From Polyangia bacterium (GTDB lineage: Bacteria > Myxococcota_A > Polyangia > Nannocystales > Nannocystaceae): a DNA stretch of 64,000 bases. Every line of letters begins with the position of its first letter. Position 1 is the stretch's first letter. The translations under genes were made by a program, and so were the position numbers. Under the pieces are notes generated by a model. The model had not been told where the DNA came from. It worked only from the letters and a program-made list of their open reading frames with translations, and ran no database searches. This document shows, piece after piece, positions 1-8,239 of the stretch. Location of the stretch: positions 1 through 64,000 of the forward strand of contig JAUIKS010000028.1 of NCBI GenBank assembly GCA_030430565.1. The letters run 5' to 3'.

Positions 1-823
1 TCGTGTCGTCTTCCCAGCCGAGCGACTTCCCGTCGAAGTCGATCATAAACTCCACCGGCAGGTCGTTGACGACGTGCAGCGCCGTGTGGGCCCAGACCAC
101 GCCGTGCGAGTGCGCGACCACGAGCACCCTGGTTGGATCATCGAAGCCCGCGACCCAGGTGTCGCGCGCGAATTGTAGGTCCTCGTAGAGCTGGAGGAAG
201 CCCAGATAGATCGGGTCGCCCTCGCCGGGCAGCAGCTCATTCGTGTCGGCGTCGCGGTTGTAGAACTCATCGCTGTAAGACCAGCGCTCGACCGTGTTGC
301 CCCAGCCTTCGAAGGTGTTGGCGATCCGGTCGGCTGTCCCCTCGGAGCCGAGGTAGTCGTAATTGGTCCCTGGGGTCTCGCACGCCGGCGGGATGCAGTG
401 CCCGGAGACCGCGACGATGAGCCAGTCGGGGGCGTCTGGCGGCTTGTTGTTGCCGCCCGAGTCGCTGGTCGTCGAGCCAGGCTCGGTCGCCGTCGTCGGG
501 CCGGCGCCGGTCGTCGCGTTCGTCGTGCTCGGGCTCGTCGCCGCCGTGGTCTGGCCGTCCGTGCCCGAGCCGCTCGTCGCCGCGCCGGTGCTCGGCGTGT
601 CGGTGCTGCCCATCGTGCCGGCGCTCGCGTCGACGGTGCCGGCGACCGAGTCAGCGGAGGTCTCGCTGGATTCGCTCCCCGTCGACCCGGTCGCGTCGCC
701 GCAGGCGACGAGCAGCGCGCAGAGCCCCGCGGTCCGCAGCTTCGCGAGCGCCGTCCGTCGCTCACGGTACGCCGCGCGCTCGATAGTTCCCGATACCCTC
801 GCCTGCCCAAATACCTGTAACAT
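1..823 (-). CDS. alpha/beta-hydrolase-like lipoprotein, C-terminus cut by window edge
   Basis: The reading frame on the minus strand begins at an ATG at 823 and runs off the left edge, so about 274 residues are present. The N-terminus has a basic stretch, then a hydrophobic run ending in LLVAC, a lipobox that would anchor the protein after signal peptidase II cleavage. A long Thr/Ser/Gly/Asp linker follows (to about residue 130). The folded part contains VVAHSHG near residue 234, which resembles the nucleophile elbow of lipases (GxSxG with Ala in the first position). Identity beyond hydrolase fold is inferred. No strong Shine-Dalgarno is visible at the chosen start. Confidence 0.7.
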   Translation of the reverse strand, partial: MLQVFGQARVSGTIERAAYRERRTALAKLRTAGLCALLVACGDATGSTGSESSETSADSVAGTVDASAGTMGSTDTPSTGAATSGSGTDGQTTAATSPSTTNATTGAGPTTATEPGSTTSDSGGNNKPPDAPDWLIVAVSGHCIPPACETPGTNYDYLGSEGTADRIANTFEGWGNTVERWSYSDEFYNRDADTNELLPGEGDPIYLGFLQLYEDLQFARDTWVAGFDDPTRVLVVAHSHGVVWAHTALHVVNDLPVEFMIDFDGKSLGWEDDT

Positions 824-836
824 CGGACAGATTGTA

Positions 837-878
837 GCGAGCCGCGGTCGCCCTCCCCGGGTTGCCGCCGCGGCTCGC
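837..878. other. 11-bp perfect inverted repeat in divergent promoter region
   Basis: Positions 837-847 are the exact reverse complement of 868-878, with a 20-nt spacer. A 10-bp direct repeat (GTGTCACCGC twice, from 898) follows. The repeats lie between the starts of the divergent lipoprotein (823) and peroxiredoxin-like (968) genes, so they could be an operator or an RNA hairpin. The function is unknown. Confidence 0.4.
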
Positions 879-967
879 TCGCGTGCCGACGCGCCGCGTG
901 TCACCGCGTGTCACCGCGGCGTCGCGCTTGAACGCGCTCGCGCGCCGCGCTATGTCGATGGTCACAT

Positions 968-1555
968 ATGCCACGTGCACTCCGCCTCCCCTCGCGCGCG
1001 CGCGTCGCCGCGCTGCTCGCCGCCCTCGTGAGCGTCGCGCCCGTGACGACCGGCTGCCGCCTCAAGGCCCAGGGCCCCGGCGCGCCGGCGGTTCAGCGAG
1101 ACCTCGCGCCGCTGTTTACGCTCGAAGACGAGCAGGGCGACGCGGTCAACCTCGGCGCGCTGCTGTCCCGCGGCCCGGTGGTCGTGTACTTCTACCGGGG
1201 TTTTTGGTGACCCTACTGCCGCCGCCAGCTCGTGGAGCTGGCACGTCACAGCGACGAGTTCGATCGCCGCGGCGCGCAGATCCTTGGGGTCAGCGCCGAT
1301 GTCCACAGCGTCTCGCTCACGTTTAAGGAGCGAAAGCAGCTGCCGTTCCCGCTGCTGCACGACGAAGGCGTGCGCGTGGCGGGGCTCTACGGCGTGGCGA
1401 TGAAGGACATGCCGATCGCGATCCCGGCGGTCTTCGTGATCGGTCAGGACCGCGCGATCCACTTCAAGTACGTCGGCGAGACGGTGCCTGATCGCCCGAC
1501 GGTGGAGACGGTGCTCGAGACGCTCGACACGCTGCCGCCGGCGAGCGGCGGCTAG
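968..1555 (+). CDS. peroxiredoxin-like (AhpC/TSA, thioredoxin fold) lipoprotein, predicted selenoprotein with Sec at residue 81
   Basis: This is a 195-residue product if the in-frame TGA at 1208-1210 is read as selenocysteine. The N-terminus has a hydrophobic signal with a possible lipobox (VTTGC, Cys30). The body reads VVVYFYRGFW, then TGA, then PYCRRQL. AhpC/TSA-like proteins carry RGxWCPYC here, so the TGA replaces the first Cys of the active-site CPYC and gives UPYC. After the TGA the same frame continues through family-typical segments (GAQILGVSAD, LPFPLLHDE, PAVFVIGQD) to a stop at 1555. Family knowledge says such enzymes reduce peroxides or act as thiol oxidoreductases. A hairpin that fits a bacterial SECIS lies just downstream of the TGA. 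A TGC-to-TGA sequencing error or a nonsense mutation is the alternative. Confidence 0.78.
1208..1248 (+). promoter_or_regulatory. candidate bacterial SECIS element 1
   Basis: The TGA (1208-1210) is followed by a perfect 8-bp stem, GCCAGCTC (1224-1231) with GAGCTGGC (1235-1242), closed by a GTG loop. The loop begins 21 nt after the TGA and its first base is G. Both fit the bacterial SECIS consensus (short apical loop, G in the first two loop bases, loop about 16-37 nt from UGA). UGAC at 1208-1211 can also pair with GUCA at 1245-1248, placing the UGA in a lower stem as in E. coli fdhF. The stem overlies codons for a QLVELA segment that is partly conserved in the family, so part of the symmetry could be coincidental. 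Confidence 0.65.
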
Positions 1556-1563
1556 GAAGCGCG

Positions 1564-3648
1564 CTACGGCGTGACGAGCACCCGCGCGCTGCGGGCCGGG
1601 ACCGTGACGGAGGGGCCGGAGACCATCTCGTCGTTGAGCTCGTCGTAGAGCTCCCCGCCCGGCAGCCCGCCGACGCTCTGCTCGCTGTCGGAGCGGTTGA
1701 CCGCCACCCACAGCTCGTCGCCCGCGCCGCTCATGCGGTAGGCCATGGTCTCGTCGTTCGCGCTCAGCGGCTCGCGGGAGCCGCGACGCGTGGCGTCGTG
1801 CGCCGCCCGGATCGCGGTCAGCTTCTTGACCTGGTCGAGGAGGAAGGTTTGCCCGTTGGAGTAGCCGCTCCACTGCATGAAGCGCCGGTTGTCGGGGTCG
1901 CCGGCGCCGGGCAGGCCGATCTCGTCGCCGTAGTAGATGAGCGGCGCGCCCGGCGTGGTGAGCAGCACGGCGAAGGCCGCCGCGACGCGCTGGAAGGGCT
2001 CCATGCCGCCGGGGAGCCCCGGCTTGTTGTTCCAGGCGATGTCCTTGCCGTCCGCCCAGGGGCTGTCCCACAGCGGCGCGTTCTCGGCGAGGTGGATGAT
2101 GCGCGGGATGTCGTGGTTGCCGATGAAGGTGCTCATGATCGCGCTCGGGCCGTAGAAGCCGTCGTTCGCGTTCATGGCGCCCTCGAGCTCGGACATGGTG
2201 CCCTGGCGCATGAGCATCTTGGAGCATGTCTCCATGCGCAGCGGGAAGTCGAACTGCCCGTCGAGCATGCTGCCGTTGACGTAGTAGGCGATGGTGTCTT
2301 TCTCGCCCGTGAAGGTCTCGCCGACCATGTAGAAGTGCTCGCCGGTCTCGGGCTCGATCTGCGCGGAGACGGCCGCGCGCAGGTCGAGCAGCCAGGAGTC
2401 CTCGATGTGCTTGACCGCGTCGAGGCGGAACCCGTCGATGCCGGTCTCCTCGATCCACCACAGCGCGTTGTTGACCGAGTAGTCACGCGCGCCCTGGTTG
2501 GAGTAGTTGAAGTCGGGGAGGTAGTCGGTGAACCAGCAGCGCTTGCCCTGGTCGCCGTCCCAGGCGCAGCCGTCCCCGCACACGCAGTTGCCGCCCTGGC
2601 CGTTGTCGTTGGGCCAGAACCAGTCGGGGTTATCGCTGTACAGCGGCGACTCCGAGTGCACGTGGTTCATCGCGTAGTCGAACAGGATCTTGATGTCGGC
2701 GTCGTGCGCGGCCTGGACCATGCCCTGCAGCTCCGCCATGGTCCCGAAGTGCTCCTCGGTCGCCTCGAGGTCGACGGGCCAGTAGCCGTGGTAGGCGCTG
2801 TAGTAGTTGCTGTCGCCGCCGACGCCGATGCCGCTCGAGTTCGTGTTGTTGGCCGGGACCGAGATCCAGAGCGTGTTGACGCCGAGCTCGGTGAAGTAGC
2901 CCTCCTCGATCTTCTGGGTCACGCCGGCCCAGTCCCCGCCCTGCCAGTCGGCGGGCTCGGCGACGCCGATCGGGCCGTCGTTGCTCTGATCGCCGTTGTT
3001 GAAGCGATCGACGAACACGAAGTAGATGACGGAGTCGCGCCAGTCGAATTCACCAATATTGCCCGAGGCGCAGGTCCAGGGATCACAGGTCGTGGGCTGG
3101 ACCACGGAGTTCATGCCGCCGAAGCCGTCGTCCACGGCGTCGGGGTTGGCGGGGTCGAGGATCCACTCGTCGCCGTTGAGCACGTACTTGTACTGGACCT
3201 GGGTGTCCCAGGGGATCTCGACGGCGGCGGACCAGGTGCCGTTGTTCAGCGTCAGCGCGACGCCGTTGTCCCAGCCGTCGGGCTTGAAGTCGCCGCGGAC
3301 CTCGACCGAGGACTCGCCGTTGTCGGCGTAGGTGAACTCGTGCTCGCAGCGCTTGAGCGAGTCGTCGCACATCGGCGGGCCGGGGTCGCCGGTCGTCGCG
3401 GTCGGGTCCTCGGTGTCGCTGGTCGGCCCCCCGCTCGTGCCGCCGCCGTCGGTCGAGGTCGAGCCGGCGCCGCTGCCCGCCGAGGGATCCCAGTCCGGAC
3501 CGCCGGAGGGCGGACCGGCGGAGTCCGTGGCGGTCGCGTTGCCGAGCGGATCGTCAACGCAGCCGGTCGTCACCACGAGCGCGAGCGACGTGCAGAGCGT
3601 GAGCGCCGTGAACGACGCGATGGGGCGAGCGCGAAACGGAAACTTCAT
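1564..3648 (-). CDS. GH13 alpha-amylase-family lipoprotein (amylase A)
   Basis: This secreted glycoside hydrolase has about 694 residues. It starts at an ATG at 3648 preceded by GAGGTGGG, which is preferred over an upstream in-frame start. The signal peptide ends in a lipobox (VVTTGC). A Gly/Ser/Thr-rich linker leads to a beta-rich starch-binding or E-set domain (about 95-200), then the catalytic barrel beginning WRDSVIYFVFVDRF. GH13 regions are visible: I DYAMNHV (about 322), II GFRLDAVKH with the nucleophile Asp (about 409), III GETF with the acid/base Glu (about 440) and IV GNHD (about 509). All catalytic residues are present. It should hydrolyse alpha-1,4-glucans at the cell surface or in the periplasm. 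It is convergent with the peroxiredoxin-like gene and close to two more GH13 genes. Confidence 0.92.
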   Translation of the reverse strand: MKFPFRARPIASFTALTLCTSLALVVTTGCVDDPLGNATATDSAGPPSGGPDWDPSAGSGAGSTSTDGGGTSGGPTSDTEDPTATTGDPGPPMCDDSLKRCEHEFTYADNGESSVEVRGDFKPDGWDNGVALTLNNGTWSAAVEIPWDTQVQYKYVLNGDEWILDPANPDAVDDGFGGMNSVVQPTTCDPWTCASGNIGEFDWRDSVIYFVFVDRFNNGDQSNDGPIGVAEPADWQGGDWAGVTQKIEEGYFTELGVNTLWISVPANNTNSSGIGVGGDSNYYSAYHGYWPVDLEATEEHFGTMAELQGMVQAAHDADIKILFDYAMNHVHSESPLYSDNPDWFWPNDNGQGGNCVCGDGCAWDGDQGKRCWFTDYLPDFNYSNQGARDYSVNNALWWIEETGIDGFRLDAVKHIEDSWLLDLRAAVSAQIEPETGEHFYMVGETFTGEKDTIAYYVNGSMLDGQFDFPLRMETCSKMLMRQGTMSELEGAMNANDGFYGPSAIMSTFIGNHDIPRIIHLAENAPLWDSPWADGKDIAWNNKPGLPGGMEPFQRVAAAFAVLLTTPGAPLIYYGDEIGLPGAGDPDNRRFMQWSGYSNGQTFLLDQVKKLTAIRAAHDATRRGSREPLSANDETMAYRMSGAGDELWVAVNRSDSEQSVGGLPGGELYDELNDEMVSGPSVTVPARSARVLVTP

Positions 3649-3734
3649 CCCACCTCGATCCGTACGCCGCGAGGCCTGCGCGCGCAAGCCTCGAGGCCGG
3701 TTCCGCTTTTAGCGCTGTGCACCGGCGTGCGCGG

Positions 3735-5681
3735 TCAGCTCGTGCGCGCGAAGCGTCCGCTCGCGGAGCTGCGCGCGGCCTGGTGCGGCTCGCTCCGCCG
3801 GGGACGCTCGGCGACCAGGACCTCGCGGACCTTCGCGACCAGCGACCCTGGGAGAATCGGCTTGGCCAAGAAGTCGAGGTCGCCGTCGCGGATCCCCATG
3901 CGCACCGCGACGTCGCTCGCGTAGCCGGACATGTACAGCACCTTGGTCTGCGGGCGGCGGCGTAAAATCTCGCGCGCGAGCTGGCGACCGTTCATCTGCG
4001 GCATGACAAGGTCGGTGAGCAGCAGATCGATCTCGACGCCGTGGACCTCGCACAGCTCCAGCGCTCGCTCGGCGCCGTCGGCCTCGAGCACGGAGTAGCC
4101 GTTGCGCTCGAGCACCGAGCGGATCACCTCGCGCACCTGCGACTCGTCCTCGACGAGCAGGACCGTCTCGTTGCCGGCGCGCCCGCGCGAGCGCTTCGGC
4201 GTGACGACGGCGCCCTCGGCCTCTTGATCGGTCTCGGGCAGGATGACGTCGAAGGTCGAGCCCTCGCCCACGGCGCTGTCCACCGAGATCGCGCCCTCGC
4301 TCTGCTTAACGATGCCGTAGGCGGTCGAGAGCCCGAGCCCCGTGCCCTTTCCGGTCGGCTTGGTCGTGAAGAACGGGTCGAAGATCCGCGCGCGGGTCTT
4401 GGCGTCCATGCCGGTGCCGGTGTCCGTGACGCGCAGCCGCGCGTAGCGACCGGTGCGCAGCTCGGGGTGCTCGGTCGGCTCGCTGGCGTCCAGCGAGAGC
4501 GCGCCGGTCGCTATGCCGAGCGTGCCGCCGCCGGGCATCGCGTCACGGGCGTTGACCACGAGGTTCATCAAGACCTGCTCGAGCTGCCCGCGGTCCGCGA
4601 GCACCTTGCCCGCGTCGGGGCTCATGGTGACGTCGAGCACGATGTCCTCGCCGATCAGGCGCTCGAGCATCGGGATCATCTCCTCGATGAGGTCGTTGAG
4701 GTCGAGGACCTTGACCTCGAAGATCTGCTGGCGCCCGAAGGCGAGCAGCTGGCGCGTCAGCTTGGAGGCGCGCTCGGCCGCGGCCTTGATCTCCTCGACG
4801 TCCTCGCGGGTCTCGTCCTCCTCCTCGAGCGAGACGAGCACGAGCTCGCAGTAGCTCAGCATCACGGTCAGGAGGTTGTTGAAGTCGTGCGCGATGCCGC
4901 CCGCGAGGCGCCCGATCGACTCCATCTTCTGCGCGTGCCGCAGCTTGCTCTCGCTCTCGACCAGCGCCTGCTCGGCGCGCTCGCGCTCGCGGACCTCCCG
5001 GCGCAGGTCGTCGTTGGCGTCGACCAGCTCGGCGGTGCGCTGCTGCACGCGAAGATCGAGCGTGCGGTTGAGCGCGGCCAGGTCGGCGCTGGTGTCCCCG
5101 AGGCCGCGGACGAGCGTGGCCGAGGAGACCAGCACCAAGGTCAGCAGGATCGTGACGTTGATGATCGTCAGCGATCCGATGAGCTCGGGCGGCGGGAGCG
5201 GAGCGCCGGTCGGGAAGGTGTCGCGGTAGGCCAGCAGCGCCAGCATGATGACGAAGCCGACCATCGAGATCGCGGCGGCGCCACGGCTCCCGCGCGGGAG
5301 CAGCCCGAGCGCGAGCGGGCTCGTGAAGCCCCACAGGTAGAAGCAGCCCGAATTGAGGAAGCCGCCGTTGAGCCAGGCCGTCGAGAACGCGACGGCGTGG
5401 ACGAGGAAGGCGTTGGCGTAGATGCCGTAGGAGTAGCCGCGCCCCGTGAGCCGGAGGACCAGGAAGCTGGCCATGGCGTGGAGCAGGAAGCTGATGTTGA
5501 TCGCCACCGACACGAAGTCGCTGAAGGCGACGAAGACCACGCTCACGCCGAGCAGCGCGAGCGAGCCGAACAGCAGGATCGAGCACAGCGTCCGCTTGCG
5601 CTCGCCCGCGTCGATGTCCTCCCCGGGCAGCCGCGGCGCCTCGGTGATGAACATGAAGACGGATGACGCGCGCTCGAGCAT
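3735..5681 (-). CDS. membrane hybrid sensor histidine kinase with C-terminal receiver
   Basis: This 648-residue kinase starts at ATG 5681 behind a GGGGAGG Shine-Dalgarno. About six hydrophobic segments occupy residues 25-200, then a coiled coil (about 205-255). The HisKA H-box is GGIAHDFNNLL with the phospho-accepting His near 263. The ATPase domain shows the N-box (NLVVNARDAM), G1 (DTGTGMD) and the F/G2 boxes (FDPFFTTK, GTGLGLS). A receiver domain follows (about 505-625) with its phosphorylatable Asp in LLTDLVMP and the conserved Lys in FLAKP. There is no DNA-binding output. Its position between two amylase genes on the same strand suggests a link to alpha-glucan sensing, but that is inference from context only. 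Confidence 0.9.
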   Translation of the reverse strand: MLERASSVFMFITEAPRLPGEDIDAGERKRTLCSILLFGSLALLGVSVVFVAFSDFVSVAINISFLLHAMASFLVLRLTGRGYSYGIYANAFLVHAVAFSTAWLNGGFLNSGCFYLWGFTSPLALGLLPRGSRGAAAISMVGFVIMLALLAYRDTFPTGAPLPPPELIGSLTIINVTILLTLVLVSSATLVRGLGDTSADLAALNRTLDLRVQQRTAELVDANDDLRREVRERERAEQALVESESKLRHAQKMESIGRLAGGIAHDFNNLLTVMLSYCELVLVSLEEEDETREDVEEIKAAAERASKLTRQLLAFGRQQIFEVKVLDLNDLIEEMIPMLERLIGEDIVLDVTMSPDAGKVLADRGQLEQVLMNLVVNARDAMPGGGTLGIATGALSLDASEPTEHPELRTGRYARLRVTDTGTGMDAKTRARIFDPFFTTKPTGKGTGLGLSTAYGIVKQSEGAISVDSAVGEGSTFDVILPETDQEAEGAVVTPKRSRGRAGNETVLLVEDESQVREVIRSVLERNGYSVLEADGAERALELCEVHGVEIDLLLTDLVMPQMNGRQLAREILRRRPQTKVLYMSGYASDVAVRMGIRDGDLDFLAKPILPGSLVAKVREVLVAERPRRSEPHQAARSSASGRFARTS

Positions 5682-5887
5682 CGACCTCCCCTAGCAGCTA
5701 ACAGCGAACGCGTGGCTGACGCGCGACTCGGGATGGTCCTACAGGCATACGCGGGCGATCCGTGAAAACAAAGTTTAGACCGTCGGCGATCCCCTGACCA
5801 CCGGCGCGCGGGCGCAGCGGGCCGCGTGAACTCGGGGCGAACACAGTTTCTCGCGCGAGCGCCCGGGTCGGTCGCGCCGCGCGGGGT

Positions 5888-8113
5888 TTATTGCGCGCAG
5901 GGATCATCGGCGCGCGTCAGCACCGAGACCGCGAAGGCGGGCAGCGTCCACTCGGGCGGCGCTCCGCCGACGCTGAGATCGAGCGTCTCGCCGGTGAGGA
6001 CATCGACGTACACGCCGGCGGGGAGCGCCCCGGCCGGCAGCTGGATCGGCTGAGGCGTCGGCGCGCGCGAGACCGCGACGAGCACCGCTCCGCCCTCCTC
6101 GCCCGCGTCTCGCGTGAACGCGTAGACATCGTCCTCGACCACGACGGCCGAACGCGCCCCGCGGCGCAGCGCGGCGCTGCAGCGACGGAAGCTGCCGAGG
6201 CGCTGGACCGTCGCGAGCAGCTCGAGGCGCGCCGGCGCGAGCGCGCCGGGGAGCTCCGGCATCACCCGGCGGCAGTCGGGGTCGCGACCGCCCGCGAGCC
6301 CGATCTCGTCGCCGTAGTAGAGCACCGGCACACCCGGCGCGGTCAGCAGCAGCGCGAGCGCGACGCGCTGACGCGCGTAGGCCTCGGGGTCGCTCGGCTG
6401 CACCGACGGCGCCGCCCAGGGGTCGCCGGAGACATCCCCGACGACCTCGGAGATGAAGCGCGAGGTGTCGTGATTGCCGATGATCGTCGACAGCACGGCC
6501 CCCGAGCCCGCGAGCGCGGCCTCGTTGTCGAGCAGCGTGTCCTCGAGCGCGGCGAAGCCCGCCGGGGCGTCGTGCGCGAGCACGTCACGCACGGCCCACA
6601 TGAAGGGGAAGTCGAACACGCTGTCGAGGCCGTCGGGTCCGAGGTAGTAGCGCAGCGCGTCGATCGCCGAGTCGCCGGGCCCCGTGAAGGCCTCGCCGAT
6701 CGCGACATCCGGCGTCACGCTCCACTCGTCCTCGCGCAGCGCGTGGGCGATCCAGCGGGTCGCGCCGCGCGGCATCATGAACACCGCGTCGATGCGCACG
6801 CCGTCGACGTCAAAACGTCGATCCCACCACAGCGCGTCGTCCACCGCCTCGCGCATGACGCCGGGGTGCTCAAAGCGCAGGTCCGGGAGGTAGTCCGTGA
6901 ACCAGCAGGTCATGATGAATTGCTCCCACGAGCAGCCGTCGACGCCGCAGACGCAGGGGCCCCCGGGCGGCGGCTCGTTGAACCACCCCGGCTCCTTCGG
7001 CGCGAGGTAGCGCGGGTTGTCCTCGTAAACGTGGTTGGGGACGATGTCGAGCAGGACCCGGATCCCGCGCTCATGCGCCGCCGCGACCAGCTCGTCGAGC
7101 GCACGCTCACCGCCGATCCGGGGATCCACGCCGCGGCTGTCCTGCACCCAGTAGCCGTGATAGCCCTCGTAGAGGTGATCGTCGTCGCGCCCGAGGCGAG
7201 CGGGATCCGGGTTGACGTAGACGGGCGAGAGCCACAGCGTGCTCACCCCCATGGCCGACAGCGTGCCGCGCTCGAGCTCCGCGCGCACGCCGTCGAGCGT
7301 GCCGCCGGCCCGCGCCCCCACGTCGCGCGGCTCCGCCAGCGGCGCGCCCTCGTCCCCGCGGTAGCGGTCGACCATGACGTGGTAGATCAGCGAGTCGCGC
7401 CACCGCTCCGCGACGGGCTCCACCCACGTCGACGCGCGCGCCGCTTCAGTTGCGTTCCCGTCGACATCGCGGGCCGTGACCCTGACGCTGTGTTTTCCCT
7501 GTGACGCGTTTGTGACACGAAAGTCAACGCGCCCGGTCTCGGCGTCGACCGCCGTGAGCTGGACTTCGCCGCGGGCGGAGATCTCGACGCTCTCGGGGTC
7601 GAGCGGCGCCCTGCCCTCGGCCGTGTAGAACACCGCCTGCCCCTCGAGGCTCCCCTCGGGGGTCGGCGCGAAGGACTGTACACGCAGCGCCGGCTGAGCG
7701 CAGTCCGTCACGACCGCGAGCGAGACCTCGACCTCCTCGCCGTCGCGCTCGGCGAAGCGGGTCAGCGGATTGTGGGGGTCAAGCCGCGGCGCGCCGCCGT
7801 CGACGATCAGGTAGCCGTGATCACCCGGCGGGAGCTCCTCGAGGGTGACGCGCCACCACCCCGGCTCCTCGGGCGCGGCCTCCAGCGCGACGGGCTCGGC
7901 CCAGCCATCCCAGCTGCCGATGACCGTGACCTGTGAGTCCGTGTAGACAGGTTGCGCCCAGAACGTCGCGCCGCAGACCCGGGCGGGCGGACGCGGACCG
8001 CACCCGCCGAGCGAGGCGGACGTGAGGGCGAGCGTCGAGACCGCCAGCGCCCGGACGCGTGAACGCCGGAGTGTCTCCTGCAGGCCTCGACAGCCGCGAA
8101 GCAGTTTACGCAT
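5888..8113 (-). CDS. GH13 alpha-amylase-family lipoprotein (amylase B)
   Basis: The product has about 741 residues from the chosen ATG at 8113, just before a basic stretch and a hydrophobic signal with lipobox SLGGC. The frame is open further upstream, but that part lacks signal-peptide character. An N-terminal glycogen-binding/CBM48-like module is suggested by VIGSWDGW near residue 60-65, followed by a second beta domain. The GH13 barrel begins WRDSLIYHVMVDRY. Region I is DIVPNHV (about 355), II is GVRIDAV (about 437), III is GEAF (about 471) and IV is GNHD (about 544), so the catalytic triad is intact. It resembles amylase A, including the CWFTDYLPD segment, and is probably an older paralogue. 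No strong Shine-Dalgarno was seen. Confidence 0.88.
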   Translation of the reverse strand: MRKLLRGCRGLQETLRRSRVRALAVSTLALTSASLGGCGPRPPARVCGATFWAQPVYTDSQVTVIGSWDGWAEPVALEAAPEEPGWWRVTLEELPPGDHGYLIVDGGAPRLDPHNPLTRFAERDGEEVEVSLAVVTDCAQPALRVQSFAPTPEGSLEGQAVFYTAEGRAPLDPESVEISARGEVQLTAVDAETGRVDFRVTNASQGKHSVRVTARDVDGNATEAARASTWVEPVAERWRDSLIYHVMVDRYRGDEGAPLAEPRDVGARAGGTLDGVRAELERGTLSAMGVSTLWLSPVYVNPDPARLGRDDDHLYEGYHGYWVQDSRGVDPRIGGERALDELVAAAHERGIRVLLDIVPNHVYEDNPRYLAPKEPGWFNEPPPGGPCVCGVDGCSWEQFIMTCWFTDYLPDLRFEHPGVMREAVDDALWWDRRFDVDGVRIDAVFMMPRGATRWIAHALREDEWSVTPDVAIGEAFTGPGDSAIDALRYYLGPDGLDSVFDFPFMWAVRDVLAHDAPAGFAALEDTLLDNEAALAGSGAVLSTIIGNHDTSRFISEVVGDVSGDPWAAPSVQPSDPEAYARQRVALALLLTAPGVPVLYYGDEIGLAGGRDPDCRRVMPELPGALAPARLELLATVQRLGSFRRCSAALRRGARSAVVVEDDVYAFTRDAGEEGGAVLVAVSRAPTPQPIQLPAGALPAGVYVDVLTGETLDLSVGGAPPEWTLPAFAVSVLTRADDPCAQ

Positions 8114-8219
8114 GACGCACGCCACAGCCTGCCTTGTGGATAACAAAATCCGCGCCGCGCCGCCTCGCTCGATCAAGTTGCAGCTACATCGGCCGGGCCC
8201 TTCTCTAGAGCCAGCGACG

Positions 8220-8230
8220 TAGTGTAGGTT
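8220..8230 (+). promoter_or_regulatory. possible -10 boxes for the porin gene
   Basis: TAGTGT (8220-8225) and TAGGTT (8225-8230) both match TANNNT and lie 14 and 9 nt before the GTG start at 8240. Either would give a leaderless or nearly leaderless transcript. No convincing -35 was seen. Confidence 0.3.
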
Positions 8231-8239
8231 GCACAGAAC

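Noticed and set aside
43..810. 255-residue minus-strand open frame, Arg/Ala/Ser-rich
   Set aside because: It is out of frame with the hydrolase lipoprotein, whose frame holds the lipobox and the AHSHG motif.
1232..1555. Separate 107-residue gene after the TGA
   Set aside because: It would lack the start of the thioredoxin fold, and the upstream half would lack the rest. The two halves are in one frame and complete each other.
1798..3924. 708-residue plus-strand open frame opposite amylase A
   Set aside because: It is antisense to a clear GH13 gene and is made of Val/Asp/Arg-rich repeats typical of the complement of G/C-ending codons.
4041..5666. 541-residue plus-strand open frame opposite the histidine kinase
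   Set aside because: It is antisense to a kinase with all catalytic boxes, and its composition is biased (Leu/Glu/Arg/Val/Asp) with no motif.
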